A stretch of DNA of 64,000 bases, taken from NCBI RefSeq assembly GCF_004343505.1, contig NZ_SLXU01000002.1, positions 234,368-298,367 of the forward strand, in the 5' to 3' direction. The DNA comes from Rhodovulum bhavnagarense (GTDB taxonomy: Bacteria > Pseudomonadota > Alphaproteobacteria > Rhodobacterales > Rhodobacteraceae). The notes below the pieces were generated by a model, which was not told where the DNA came from, searched no databases, and saw nothing but the letters and a program-made list of their open reading frames with translations. The position numbers and the translations under genes were made by a program. Shown here one piece after another: positions 1-7,196 of the stretch (position 1 is its first letter; every line of letters starts with the position of its first letter).

Positions 1-737
1 GGGGCGCGTTCCACGACCTTCTGGTTGCGGCGCTGCACCGAACAGTCGCGTTCCCACAGGTGATAGATGTTGCCCTGCTGGTCGCCGAGGATCTGCACCT
101 CGACGTGACGGGCGCGCAGGATCATCTTTTCGAGATAGCCTTCGCCGTTGCCGAAGGCGGCCTCGGCCTCGCGCCGGCCCTCGCGCACCTTGTCTTCCAG
201 CTCGTCAGGGCCGTTGATCGGGCGCATGCCGCGCCCGCCGCCGCCCCAGGACGCCTTGAGCATCAGCGGATAGCCGATCTCTGCGGCCTCCCTGGCGATG
301 GCCTCCATGTCGTCGCCCAGCACCTCGGTGGCGGGGATGACGGGCACGCCGGCGGCGATCGCGACCTTGCGGGCCGACGCCTTGTCGCCAAGGGCGCGCA
401 TGGTTTCCGCCTTCGGCCCGATAAAGGCGATGCCGGCCGCTTCGCAGGCCTCGACGAATTCGGGGTTTTCCGACAGCAGGCCATAGCCCGGGTGCACCGC
501 GTCCGCGCCGGACATCTTGGCGACGCGAATGATCTCCTCGATCGAGAGATAGGCCTGCACCGGGCCCAGCCCCTCGCCGATCTTGTAGGCCTCGTCCGCC
601 TTGAAGCGGTGCAGGCCCAGCTTGTCCTCTTCGGCGTAGACGGCGACGGTGCGTTTGCCCAGTTCATTGGCCGCACGCATGATGCGGATGGCGATTTCTC
701 CGCGGTTGGCGATGAGGATCTTCTTGAATTCGGTCAA
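1..737 (-). CDS. pyc: Pyruvate carboxylase, N-terminal part (partial)
   Basis: This is the first 245 residues of a biotin-dependent carboxylase; the gene runs off the left edge. Visible is the biotin carboxylase domain: N-terminal KKILIANRGEIAIR, the HRFKADEAYKIGEGLGP segment, HPGYGLLSE, and the ATP-grasp loop KASWGGGGRGM. The HRFKADEAY...GLGP version fits single-chain pyruvate carboxylase (carboxylation of pyruvate to oxaloacetate) better than acetyl- or propionyl-CoA carboxylase subunits, but the transcarboxylase and biotinyl domains are outside the window. No ATG precedes the conserved start. I chose TTG at 737-735 because GGAGGG lies just upstream on the minus strand. It is divergent from uvrD. 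Confidence 0.85.
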   Translation of the reverse strand, partial: MTEFKKILIANRGEIAIRIMRAANELGKRTVAVYAEEDKLGLHRFKADEAYKIGEGLGPVQAYLSIEEIIRVAKMSGADAVHPGYGLLSENPEFVEACEAAGIAFIGPKAETMRALGDKASARKVAIAAGVPVIPATEVLGDDMEAIAREAAEIGYPLMLKASWGGGGRGMRPINGPDELEDKVREGRREAEAAFGNGEGYLEKMILRARHVEVQILGDQQGNIYHLWERDCSVQRRNQKVVERA

Positions 738-865
738 GGGCTGGCCCTCCTTGGGGTCTGTCCGGCGAGGCCTGCGCGGGGCGGCGCTCGTGTCGTTCAA
801 GGTTCACACAGGTATACGAGCGCCCTCGCGGGGTGCAAGTGGCCGATGGCAGAAGGCGCACAAGG

Positions 866-913
866 CCGGGGGCGCCGCCCCCGGACCCCCGGGGTATTTG
901 GGCCAAGAAGAAG
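866..913 (+). repeat. Dispersed hairpin + TATTTGG element, copy 1
   Basis: A perfect 8-bp GC hairpin (866-873 with 877-884, 3-nt loop) is followed after 6 nt by GGGGTATTTGG then GCCAAGAAGAAG (891-913). The copy lies between the divergent pyc and uvrD genes, upstream of the uvrD promoter. Six more copies of the motif occur in this window. Confidence 0.75.
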
Positions 914-934
914 GGGACGGCAGGGTAGAGTCTT

Positions 935-963
935 TTGGAACATTTTGCGAACAATTCTTTAAC
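935..963 (+). promoter_or_regulatory. Predicted uvrD promoter with LexA (SOS) box
   Basis: GAAC (938-941), seven bases, GAAC (949-952) matches the alphaproteobacterial LexA operator GAAC-N7-GAAC. It overlaps a predicted sigma-70 promoter: -35 TTGGAA at 935-940, 17-nt spacer, -10 TTTAAC at 958-963. LexA here would block RNA polymerase, giving DNA-damage induction of the helicase gene that starts about 30 nt downstream. The box and spacing are seen; the regulation is inferred. About two chance matches to the 8 fixed bases are expected in 64 kb, so position is the main support. Confidence 0.7.
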
Positions 964-993
964 TCAGCGCCGCGCCGCGCTAGGATGCGTGTC

Positions 994-3357
994 ATGAGTC
1001 CGATCGACGACACCGATGCCTTCGAGGCTGCCGCCCGGCTGCCGCTCTCTGCCCGCGCCATGGCCGCGCGGCCCGCGCCCTATCTTGATGGGTTGAACCC
1101 GGCACAGCGTCAGGCGGTAGAGGCGCTGGAGGGGCCCGTTCTGATGCTGGCGGGTGCGGGCACCGGCAAGACCCGCGCCGTGACCGCACGGATTGCGCAT
1201 CTTTTGAACACCGGCGCCGCCCGGCCGAACGAGATCCTGGCCGTCACCTTTACCAACAAGGCGGCGCGCGAGATGAAAGACCGCGTGGGCGCGTCGATGG
1301 GCCATGCGGTGGAGGGGATGCCCTGGCTGGGCACCTTCCATGCGATCTGCGTGAAGTTGTTGCGCCGGCATGCGGAACTGGCCGGGCTGAAGTCGAATTT
1401 CACCATCCTGGATACGGACGACCAGATCCGGCTGTTGAAACAGTTGATCGTGGCGGCGCAGATCGACGAGAAGCGCTGGCCCGCGCGGCAATTGGCCGGG
1501 ATCATCGACCACTGGAAGAACCGGGCCTGGACGCCCGGGAACGTGCCCGCGGCCGAGGCGTCCGCGTTCAACAACCGGGGCGTCGAGCTGTATGCGGCCT
1601 ATCAGGAGCGGCTGAAGACCCTGAACGCCGTCGATTTCGGCGATCTGCTGCTGCACATGGTCACGATCTTTCAGGCCCACGGGGACGTGCTGGACCAGTA
1701 TCGCCGCTGGTTCCGCTATATCCTGGTCGACGAGTACCAGGATACCAACGTGGCCCAGTACCTGTGGCTGCGGCTGCTGGCCGGGGGGCATCACAATATC
1801 TGCTGCGTGGGCGATGACGATCAGTCGATCTATGGCTGGCGCGGCGCCGAGGTGGGCAACATCCTGCGTTTTGAAAAGGATTTCCCGGGCGCGCAGGTGA
1901 TCCGGCTGGAACAGAACTACCGATCAACCCCACATATCCTGGCTGCGGCCTCGGGGGTGATCGCGGCCAACAAGGGCCGGCTGGGCAAGACGCTGTGGAC
2001 CGAGGCGGAGGAGGGCGAAAAGGTTCGCCTGATCGGCCATTGGGACGGCGAGGAAGAGGCGCGCTGGATCGGCGAGGAGGCCGAGGCGATGGCGCGCGGC
2101 AGCCGAGGTCTGCGGCCCTACAGCCTGGACGACATGGCGATTCTGGTGCGTGCGTCGCACCAGATGCGCGCCTTCGAGGACCGGTTCCTGACCATCGGGT
2201 TGCCGTATCGCGTGATCGGCGGGCCGCGGTTTTACGAGCGGATGGAGATTCGCGACGCGATGGCTTATTTCCGCCTCGCCGTCAGCCCCGATGACGATCT
2301 CGCCTTCGAGCGGATCGTGAACACGCCCAAGCGGGGGCTGGGCGACAAGGCGCAGCAGAAGATCCAGACCATGGCGCGCACGAACGGCGTGCCGCTGGTC
2401 GAGGGCGCGCGTTTGCTGCTGGAGAGCAAGGGATTGACCGGCAAGGGCGCGACCGAGCTGCGCCGGTTGCTGGAGGGGCTGGGCCGCTGGCACGGCGCGG
2501 TTCTGGAGGCGCGCCAGAGCCATGTCGAACTGGCCGAGATCATCCTCGACGAGTCGGGCTATACCGCCCATTGGCAGAACGACAAGACGCCTGAGGCCCC
2601 CGGGCGGCTGGAGAACCTCAAGGAATTGGTCAAGGCACTGGAAGAATTCGAGAACCTGCAAGGGTTTCTCGAACATGTCGCCCTGATTATGGACAACGAG
2701 ACCGAGGAGTGTGGCGCCAAGATCACCATAATGACGCTGCACGCCGCCAAGGGGCTGGAATTTCCCGTCGTCTTCCTGCCCGGGTGGGAGGACGGGCTGT
2801 TCCCCAGCCAGCGGGCGATGGATGAAAGCGGGCTCAAGGGGGTGGAGGAGGAGCGCAGGCTGGCCTATGTCGGCCTGACCCGGGCCGAGGAGGTCTGCAC
2901 CATCTCCTTTGCCGCCAACCGCCGCGTCTACGGGCAATGGCAGTCGCAACTTCCCTCGCGCTTCATCGACGAACTGCCCGAGGCCCATGTCGAGGTGCTG
3001 ACGCCGCCGGGGCTTTATGGTGGCGGTTACGGGGCGGCGGCGCCCGCGCGGGGCGGTATCGAAGAGGCTGCGACAGGGGCGGATGTCTACAATTCCCCGG
3101 GGTGGAAGCGGTTGCAGGCGCACAATACCACGCGCCCCATGGCGCAGCCACGCGAGAGCCGGCACATGGTCATCGATGCCGAGGCTGTGGCGGCCTTCGA
3201 GACCGGGGCGCGGGTTTTTCACCAGAAATTCGGTTATGGCACGGTGACCGGTATCGAGGGGGACAAGCTGGATATCTCTTTTGACAAGGCGGGTGCAAAA
3301 AAGGTGGTCGCGCGGTTCATCGTGGCCGCCGAGCGGGCGGACGACGTGCCGTTCTGA
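994..3357 (+). CDS. uvrD: UvrD/PcrA-family DNA helicase
   Basis: Superfamily 1A 3'-5' DNA helicase acting in nucleotide excision and mismatch repair. About 787 residues. All helicase motifs are present in order: Walker A GAGTGKTRAV (about residue 53), TFTNKAAREMK, VDEYQDTN (motif II), GDDDQSIYGWRGA (III), LEQNYRS (IV), TLHAAKGLEFPVVFLPG (V), and RRLAYVGLTRA (VI). The C-terminal end, HQKFGYGTVTGIEGDKL, is the Tudor-like segment that binds RNA polymerase in UvrD/PcrA. ATG 994 is chosen because AGGA at 982-985 is well spaced for it, whereas ATG 985 overlaps that site. A LexA box lies in its promoter. Confidence 0.93.
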   Translation: MSPIDDTDAFEAAARLPLSARAMAARPAPYLDGLNPAQRQAVEALEGPVLMLAGAGTGKTRAVTARIAHLLNTGAARPNEILAVTFTNKAAREMKDRVGASMGHAVEGMPWLGTFHAICVKLLRRHAELAGLKSNFTILDTDDQIRLLKQLIVAAQIDEKRWPARQLAGIIDHWKNRAWTPGNVPAAEASAFNNRGVELYAAYQERLKTLNAVDFGDLLLHMVTIFQAHGDVLDQYRRWFRYILVDEYQDTNVAQYLWLRLLAGGHHNICCVGDDDQSIYGWRGAEVGNILRFEKDFPGAQVIRLEQNYRSTPHILAAASGVIAANKGRLGKTLWTEAEEGEKVRLIGHWDGEEEARWIGEEAEAMARGSRGLRPYSLDDMAILVRASHQMRAFEDRFLTIGLPYRVIGGPRFYERMEIRDAMAYFRLAVSPDDDLAFERIVNTPKRGLGDKAQQKIQTMARTNGVPLVEGARLLLESKGLTGKGATELRRLLEGLGRWHGAVLEARQSHVELAEIILDESGYTAHWQNDKTPEAPGRLENLKELVKALEEFENLQGFLEHVALIMDNETEECGAKITIMTLHAAKGLEFPVVFLPGWEDGLFPSQRAMDESGLKGVEEERRLAYVGLTRAEEVCTISFAANRRVYGQWQSQLPSRFIDELPEAHVEVLTPPGLYGGGYGAAAPARGGIEEAATGADVYNSPGWKRLQAHNTTRPMAQPRESRHMVIDAEAVAAFETGARVFHQKFGYGTVTGIEGDKLDISFDKAGAKKVVARFIVAAERADDVPF

Positions 3358-3459
3358 ACGTGCCCCGGCAGAGCGGGCCACGACGCCTGGGCCGTATGAG
3401 GTTGCGAAGAATTTTCTGAACATGAGGGGCGAGGCGCTGGCCGCGCTTAACCTCCTCTT

Positions 3460-3475
3460 TGGCACACGGCTTGCA
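3460..3475 (+). promoter_or_regulatory. Sigma-54 (RpoN) -24/-12 promoter
   Basis: TGGCACACGGCTTGCA matches the sigma-54 consensus TGGCAC-R-N4-TTGCW at every specified position, with the GG and GC elements separated by the required 10 nt. Transcription would start near 3486, just before the ribosome site AGGAGA (3490-3495) and the ATG at 3502. About 0.03 such matches are expected by chance in both strands of this window at equal base composition. I did not recognise an enhancer-binding-protein site upstream. Confidence 0.65.
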
Positions 3476-3501
3476 AGAGATGGGCAAAGAGGAGAATCTC
3501 A

Positions 3502-4533
3502 ATGTCCGTTGCCTTCCAGGCTGTCGATAATGAATTTGCCGCCTCGACCGGGGCGAATGTTGGCAGCGATATCGGCGGGTCTGGCACGTCGACCGTCGAT
3601 TATCCGCCTGACGCCACCAAGGATCTGCTGATCACCGCCAACGAGGGGGATAGCGACCCGTTCCTGTTCGATGTCGGTGATCGTTATGACCTGTCCTATG
3701 GCGGTATGGAGGGTGGGGTCACGCTGGCGGATGCGGTGGTGGTGCGATCGGATGCGTTGTCGGACGGCGGGCATGCGGTGGTGTTCGAGGGGCAGGATGA
3801 AAGCGGCACCGCGGTGCAGGTCGTCTGGACGCCCGGTTTTGACCTGGAACAGTGGTATTGGGACAATTTCAATTCCGGGAAAAGCTCTGCCTTTTACACA
3901 TATGATACCGATGTGACGACGGCCTATGCCGCCCCGATCATCTGTTTCGAGGGCGAGACGAGGATCGACACGCCGCGTGGCCCGGTTCGTGCGGCCAGCC
4001 TGACGCCGGGCACTATGGTCGACACACTGGATCATGGGCCTCAGATGGTTCTTTGGGTGGGGCAGGCCGTGATGCGCGGTGTTGGGCGCATGGCCCCGGT
4101 GGTGTTTCCGGCTGGCGCGCTGGGCAATGATCGGCCGCTTGTGCTGTCTCAGCAACATCGCGTCATGCATCGTTCGTCCGGGGCCGAGTTGATGTTTGCC
4201 GCGGAGGAGGTTCTGATTCCCGCCCGCGCCTATGCCATGGCGGGGCATTCGGGCGCGCGCATTTGCGAAAGGCCGGTGGTCCGATATGTTCACATCCTGT
4301 TCGAACGGCACGAAATCGTCATGGCCGAAGGTGTGCCGTGCGAAAGCCTGTTGCTGGGCGATGTTGCCCGGCGCGCGCTGAATGCCGAAGCGTGGAACGA
4401 GATTCTTGCCCATTTCCCCGAGATTGACCTCGGGCCGGGCAGCGACATGCCGTCAGAGGCCGCCCGCCCGATCCTGCGGGTCTGCGAGGCGCGGATGCTC
4501 CTGGCGCCACGGCAGGTGGCGGTGGCGGTCTGA
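3502..4533 (+). CDS. Hint-domain protein (Hedgehog/intein-like)
   Basis: A 343-residue protein. Residues 1-145 are an acidic, glycine-rich region with no recognisable catalytic motif. From Cys148 (ICFEGETRIDTPRGPV) it has a Hint_2-type domain with LVLSQQHRVMH and FERHEIVMAEGVPCESLL, closely resembling the C-terminus of the RTX/Hint protein at 50846-53953. Hint domains can self-cleave through the first Cys; activity here is inferred only. No classical signal peptide is visible, as in type I secreted proteins, but no RTX repeats are seen. AGGAGA precedes the ATG at good spacing and a sigma-54 promoter lies just upstream, so expression is probably conditional. The biological role is unknown. Confidence 0.8.
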   Translation: MSVAFQAVDNEFAASTGANVGSDIGGSGTSTVDYPPDATKDLLITANEGDSDPFLFDVGDRYDLSYGGMEGGVTLADAVVVRSDALSDGGHAVVFEGQDESGTAVQVVWTPGFDLEQWYWDNFNSGKSSAFYTYDTDVTTAYAAPIICFEGETRIDTPRGPVRAASLTPGTMVDTLDHGPQMVLWVGQAVMRGVGRMAPVVFPAGALGNDRPLVLSQQHRVMHRSSGAELMFAAEEVLIPARAYAMAGHSGARICERPVVRYVHILFERHEIVMAEGVPCESLLLGDVARRALNAEAWNEILAHFPEIDLGPGSDMPSEAARPILRVCEARMLLAPRQVAVAV

Positions 4534-4576
4534 GGCAGCCCTGGTCGCGCTCTGAAAAAATCCACGCAGTCCGAAC

Positions 4577-4657
4577 GAAAAGAGCGGCGTTACCCGGGAG
4601 GAGGCAACGCCGCTCTTGCTGTCGGTGACCTGAGGGAGGAGGTCGGTCACCGATCGG
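4577..4657 (-). ncRNA. Cuckoo/CcsR-like small RNA, second unit
   Basis: Read on the minus strand, a 9-bp stem (4645-4653 with 4622-4630) shows CCTCCTCCC in its loop (4634-4642). A 5-nt linker follows, then an 11-bp perfect stem (4606-4616 with 4581-4591) with CCTCCTCCC in its loop (4596-4604), ending in a T run (4578-4581). The stems differ from those of the first unit but stay fully paired while the loops are identical, which indicates selection on RNA structure. Only about 30 nt separate it from the first unit, too little for a clear own promoter, so processing from a common precursor is likely. Confidence 0.7.
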
Positions 4658-4678
4658 AAAAGGGACGGTGGTCGCCCC
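4658..4678 (-). terminator. Small hairpin with T run between the two sRNA units
   Basis: On the minus strand GGGGCG pairs with CGTCCC (4673-4678 with 4662-4667, one G-U pair) around the loop ACCAC, followed by TTTT (4658-4661). It lies between the two CCTCCTCCC units and could stop or process the transcript. Confidence 0.35.
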
Positions 4679-4681
4679 GTG

Positions 4682-4765
4682 ACAAAAAAGCGGCGGCACC
4701 TGGGAGGAGGTAGGTGCCGCCGCGAGATGAGGAAACCCAGGGAGGAGGAGGGGTTTCCAAACCTC
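4682..4765 (-). ncRNA. Cuckoo/CcsR-like small RNA, first unit
   Basis: On the minus strand an 8-bp stem (4751-4758 with 4731-4738) carries CCTCCTCCC in the loop (4740-4748). It is followed by a 12-bp perfect GC stem (4712-4723 with 4690-4701) whose 10-nt loop is again CCTCCTCCC (4702-4710), then six Ts (4684-4689), i.e. an intrinsic terminator. The architecture of two hairpins, CCUCCUCCC loops and a terminal hairpin is that of the alphaproteobacterial cuckoo RNAs, called CcsR in Rhodobacter sphaeroides. The loop sequence is complementary to Shine-Dalgarno sequences. Unlike the R. sphaeroides locus, no DUF1127 gene precedes it here. The 5' end is not known. Confidence 0.75.
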
Positions 4766-4817
4766 AAACCGAAGCGGACCATTCATCTGTCGGATGCGTT
4801 GCCCGCCTGTTGAACCC

Positions 4818-4845
4818 AACATAACGCGATGCTGCGCATGCACAA
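4818..4845 (-). promoter_or_regulatory. Weak candidate promoter for the sRNA pair
   Basis: On the minus strand TTGTGC (4845-4840) and TATGTT (4823-4818) are 16 nt apart and would start RNA near 4811, about 50 nt before the first hairpin. The match is poor, and stress sigma factors rather than sigma-70 drive the related R. sphaeroides locus. Confidence 0.25.
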
Positions 4846-5015
4846 TGGTTTGGGGGTGAAATGCCGCCATGCAGAAAATGCATAAGTTATCCTGACATAA
4901 AATTCGGCATTTACGGATTAACTGCCGCACATCCGGGCAAAGGTGAATCATGCTTGCCCTTTTTTCCATGTCGCCCAAGTAAATGAGAGCCGCAACAGAC
5001 CGACAGGAGGTCCCC

Positions 5016-6089
5016 ATGCCCGTCACCCGCGATTCCGTTCTTGCCGCTCTCCGCCGAATCAATCTGCCCGATGGAGGCGACCTGGTTTCGCGTGACATGG
5101 TGCGCGCGCTCAATGTCGAGGGTGGCACGGTGCGTTTCGTGATCGAGGCGGCCAATGCCGGGCAAGCCGCCGCTCTGGAACCGGTGCGCGCCGCCGCGCA
5201 GTCAGCGGTCGAGGCTCTTGAGGGGGTGGTGGCGGTGTCGGTCGTCCTGACAGCCCATGGCCCCGCGCCCCGCACAGCCCCGGCCAAGGGTCTCAAGATA
5301 GGTCAGCATCCGACGCCGCAGAAAGGCCCGGAAAATCCCGCCGGTATTGACCGCATCCTTGCCGTGGCCTCTGGCAAGGGCGGGGTCGGCAAATCAACGG
5401 TGGCCAGCAATCTTGCCGTTGCCCTGGCACGGCAGGGGCGCCGGGTGGGCCTGCTGGATGCCGATATTTATGGCCCGTCGCAGCCGCGGATGATGGGGGT
5501 GACACGCCGTGCGGCATCGCCCGATGGCAAGCGGCTTGATCCGGTCATTGCCCACGGGGTCAAGATGATCTCGATCGGGCTGATGATGGACGAGGGTCAG
5601 GCGGTGATTTGGCGCGGACCGATGTTGATGGGCGCACTTCAACAATTGCTGGGGCAGGTGAACTGGGGCGAACTGGATGTGCTGATCGTCGATCTGCCGC
5701 CTGGCACGGGTGATATCCAGTTGACCTTGTGCCAGCGCACCCACCTGACCGGGGCCATCGTCGTGTCGACCCCGCAGGACGTGGCGCTGCTGGATGCGCG
5801 CAAGGCGATCGACATGTTCGACAAGCTCAAGACGCCGCTATTGGGTCTGATCGAGAACATGTCCACTTATGTCTGCCCCAATTGCGGTCATGAGGCGCAT
5901 ATTTTTGGTCATGGCGGCGTTGCCGCCGAGGCCGAAAAGCTGGGGGTGCCTTTCCTTGGGGCGTTGCCTCTGGCGCTTGAGGTGCGGCGGGCGGGGGATG
6001 CGGGCCGTCCGGTTGCCCTGGACGAGGGGCCGGTGGCCGTGGCCTATGACCAGCTTGCCACGCGCCTGGTGGGCGGCGGGATGGCTTGA
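5016..6089 (+). CDS. mrp: Mrp/ApbC-family Fe-S cluster carrier ATPase
   Basis: A 357-residue P-loop protein of the Mrp/NBP35/ApbC family, which binds and transfers iron-sulfur clusters in the cytoplasm. It has an N-terminal MIP18/DUF59-like domain (residues 1-90), a linker, then the deviant Walker A loop GKGGVGKSTVASNLA (about residue 119), DADIYGPSQPRMMG, VDLPPGTGD, and a C-terminal CPNCG pair of cysteines that ligate the cluster. ATG 5016 is preceded by CAGGAGG at ideal spacing; the longer reading from 4983 has no such site. It stands alone between the minus-strand sRNAs and the dcw leader. Confidence 0.9.
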   Translation: MPVTRDSVLAALRRINLPDGGDLVSRDMVRALNVEGGTVRFVIEAANAGQAAALEPVRAAAQSAVEALEGVVAVSVVLTAHGPAPRTAPAKGLKIGQHPTPQKGPENPAGIDRILAVASGKGGVGKSTVASNLAVALARQGRRVGLLDADIYGPSQPRMMGVTRRAASPDGKRLDPVIAHGVKMISIGLMMDEGQAVIWRGPMLMGALQQLLGQVNWGELDVLIVDLPPGTGDIQLTLCQRTHLTGAIVVSTPQDVALLDARKAIDMFDKLKTPLLGLIENMSTYVCPNCGHEAHIFGHGGVAAEAEKLGVPFLGALPLALEVRRAGDAGRPVALDEGPVAVAYDQLATRLVGGGMA

Positions 6090-6399
6090 GGATCTTACGG
6101 GAATTCATGGGTCGGGCCGTTATGGCGGCTCGTGCCCTGCGAATCACCCTGCTGCGAACAAGCGGGTTTTTGCTGGAAAGACCGCGAAAATCGCCCTGCT
6201 GACCTCGTGATACATGCCCGTTGATGTCGGATTCAGGTAGTGTCCGGGAATTCGAGGGACTTCACTTTTGCGCTCTTGTTGTTGCTACATGTTGTGGAAG
6301 ATGCCCTAGACGCGTCAATTTAAAGTGTTTGGCTGCGGTAAATTCGATAGGAATCTGATCTTTGCGATCCATCCTCCACGGCGCCTTATGGCTCGTGTC
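6090..6399. other. Gene-free stretch before the dcw leader
   Basis: No convincing gene is seen. The stretch is more AT-rich than its surroundings. It contains GGGAATTCATGG at 6099-6110, whose exact inverted copy lies at 6419-6430, and a further GGGAATTC at 6246-6253. Confidence 0.5.
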
Positions 6400-6426
6400 C
6401 TTGAAAATCAGTTGATTTCCATGAAT
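6400..6426 (+). promoter_or_regulatory. Heat-shock-sigma-like promoter of the dcw leader
   Basis: CTTGAAA (6400-6406) and CCATGAAT (6419-6426) are 12 nt apart and resemble the RpoH form CTTGAAA-N11-16-CCCCATNT. Initiation would be near 6433. That gives an RNA of about 220 nt to the terminator at 6613-6652, close to the size I recall for R. sphaeroides UpsM. The -10 element is imperfect. Confidence 0.45.
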
Positions 6427-6432
6427 TCCCAT

Positions 6433-6652
6433 GTCATCCCTTATCCATCCGATGAGGACGGGCAGACGGCAGGGGCGCCAAGACCCCGATAGGCAAAGTC
6501 AGGTTTCATACAGGCACCCGCTTTCATCGACACAAGAGAGATCCGGCGCGTGGGCGAGCAGACATCCCCCCAGGTGGCACGCGCAGCCGGACACCCCAGA
6601 GTGGGACGAGGGCGGCGGATTGGGCAGTGGCAGCAGCTCAATCCGCCGTTTT
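6433..6652 (+). ncRNA. upsM: UpsM-like sRNA / extended dcw 5' leader
   Basis: In Rhodobacter sphaeroides the dcw cluster is preceded by a long leader that yields the abundant sRNA UpsM by termination upstream of mraZ. Here the equivalent region has no gene, an RpoH-like promoter and a strong terminator ending 37 nt before mraZ. The 5' end (about 6433) is inferred from the promoter; the 3' end follows from the terminator. Sequence identity to UpsM could not be tested. Such RNAs arise by partial termination, with read-through feeding the dcw genes. Confidence 0.55.
6613..6652 (+). terminator. Intrinsic terminator/attenuator upstream of mraZ
   Basis: CGGCGGATTG (6613-6622) pairs perfectly with CAATCCGCCG (6639-6648), a 10-bp stem with a 16-nt loop, followed by TTTT (6649-6652). 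It lies between the leader promoter and the mraZ ribosome site, so it must terminate the leader RNA or act as an attenuator for the cluster. Confidence 0.75.
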
Positions 6653-6689
6653 CGCAAGCGGCGGGCGAAACGAAGGAGCATCGGGGCAG

Positions 6690-7193
6690 GTGGCGCGCAG
6701 GTTCAGAGGCGAAAGCCGCCACAAGGTGGATGGCAAGGGGCGGGTTTCGATCCCGGCCAACTTCCGCCGCGTGCTGGAAGCGTGCGATCCAGACTGGACC
6801 GATGGCTTGCGCCCGCAATTGGTGATCGTTTACGGCGACCACCGTCGGAAATACCTTGAATGCTACACGATCGAGGCCATCGACGAGGTCGATGGCAAGA
6901 TTGCCGGCTTGCCGCGCGGTTCGATCGAGCGGCGGATGCTGGAACGGCTATTTCATGGCCAGTCCTTTCCGACCGAGGTCGATAATGACGGTCGCCTGGT
7001 CCTGCCGCAAAAATTGCGTGAAAAGATCGGGTTGGACGATTGGGCCTTTTTCATCGCCTCGGGCGACACGTTCCAGATCTGGAGCCCCGAGACCTACGAG
7101 GCCGAAGAAGTGGCCAAGACCGAGGCCTGGTTGGAGTCTCAGCCCGAGGATTTCGATCCCCTCTCGCTGCTTGACCAGCCAAGGGGGGCCTGA
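6690..7193 (+). CDS. mraZ: MraZ, transcriptional regulator of the dcw cluster
   Basis: A 167-residue protein with the two AbrB-like repeats of MraZ: HKVDGKGRVSIPANFRRV near the N-terminus and VDNDGRLVLPQKLREKIG in the second half. MraZ binds DNA upstream of its own gene and represses dcw transcription in several bacteria. GTG 6690 is chosen because the family begins at this ARRFRGES segment and AAGGAG lies at 6672-6677. First gene of the plus-strand cluster; rsmH follows after 3 nt. No clear array of TGGG boxes was found upstream. Confidence 0.92.
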   Translation: MARRFRGESRHKVDGKGRVSIPANFRRVLEACDPDWTDGLRPQLVIVYGDHRRKYLECYTIEAIDEVDGKIAGLPRGSIERRMLERLFHGQSFPTEVDNDGRLVLPQKLREKIGLDDWAFFIASGDTFQIWSPETYEAEEVAKTEAWLESQPEDFDPLSLLDQPRGA

Positions 7194-7196
7194 TCC

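Noticed and set aside
1924..3465. 513-codon minus-strand frame opposite uvrD
   Set aside because: Shadow of the helicase gene; no homology-like motifs and no ribosome site.
4596..4748. GGGAGGAGG repeats read on the plus strand as multiple ribosome sites for small genes
   Set aside because: No start codons with open frames follow at proper spacing, and the stems and T runs only make sense as minus-strand RNA.
6225..6265. GTAGTGTCCGGGAATTC resembling an insertion sequence end
   Set aside because: No matching inverted end, target duplication or transposase remnant was found nearby.
6602..6642. TGGG repeats upstream of mraZ as MraZ operator
   Set aside because: Only scattered TGGG sequences, not with the regular 10-nt spacing of MraZ boxes, and most lie within the terminator hairpin.
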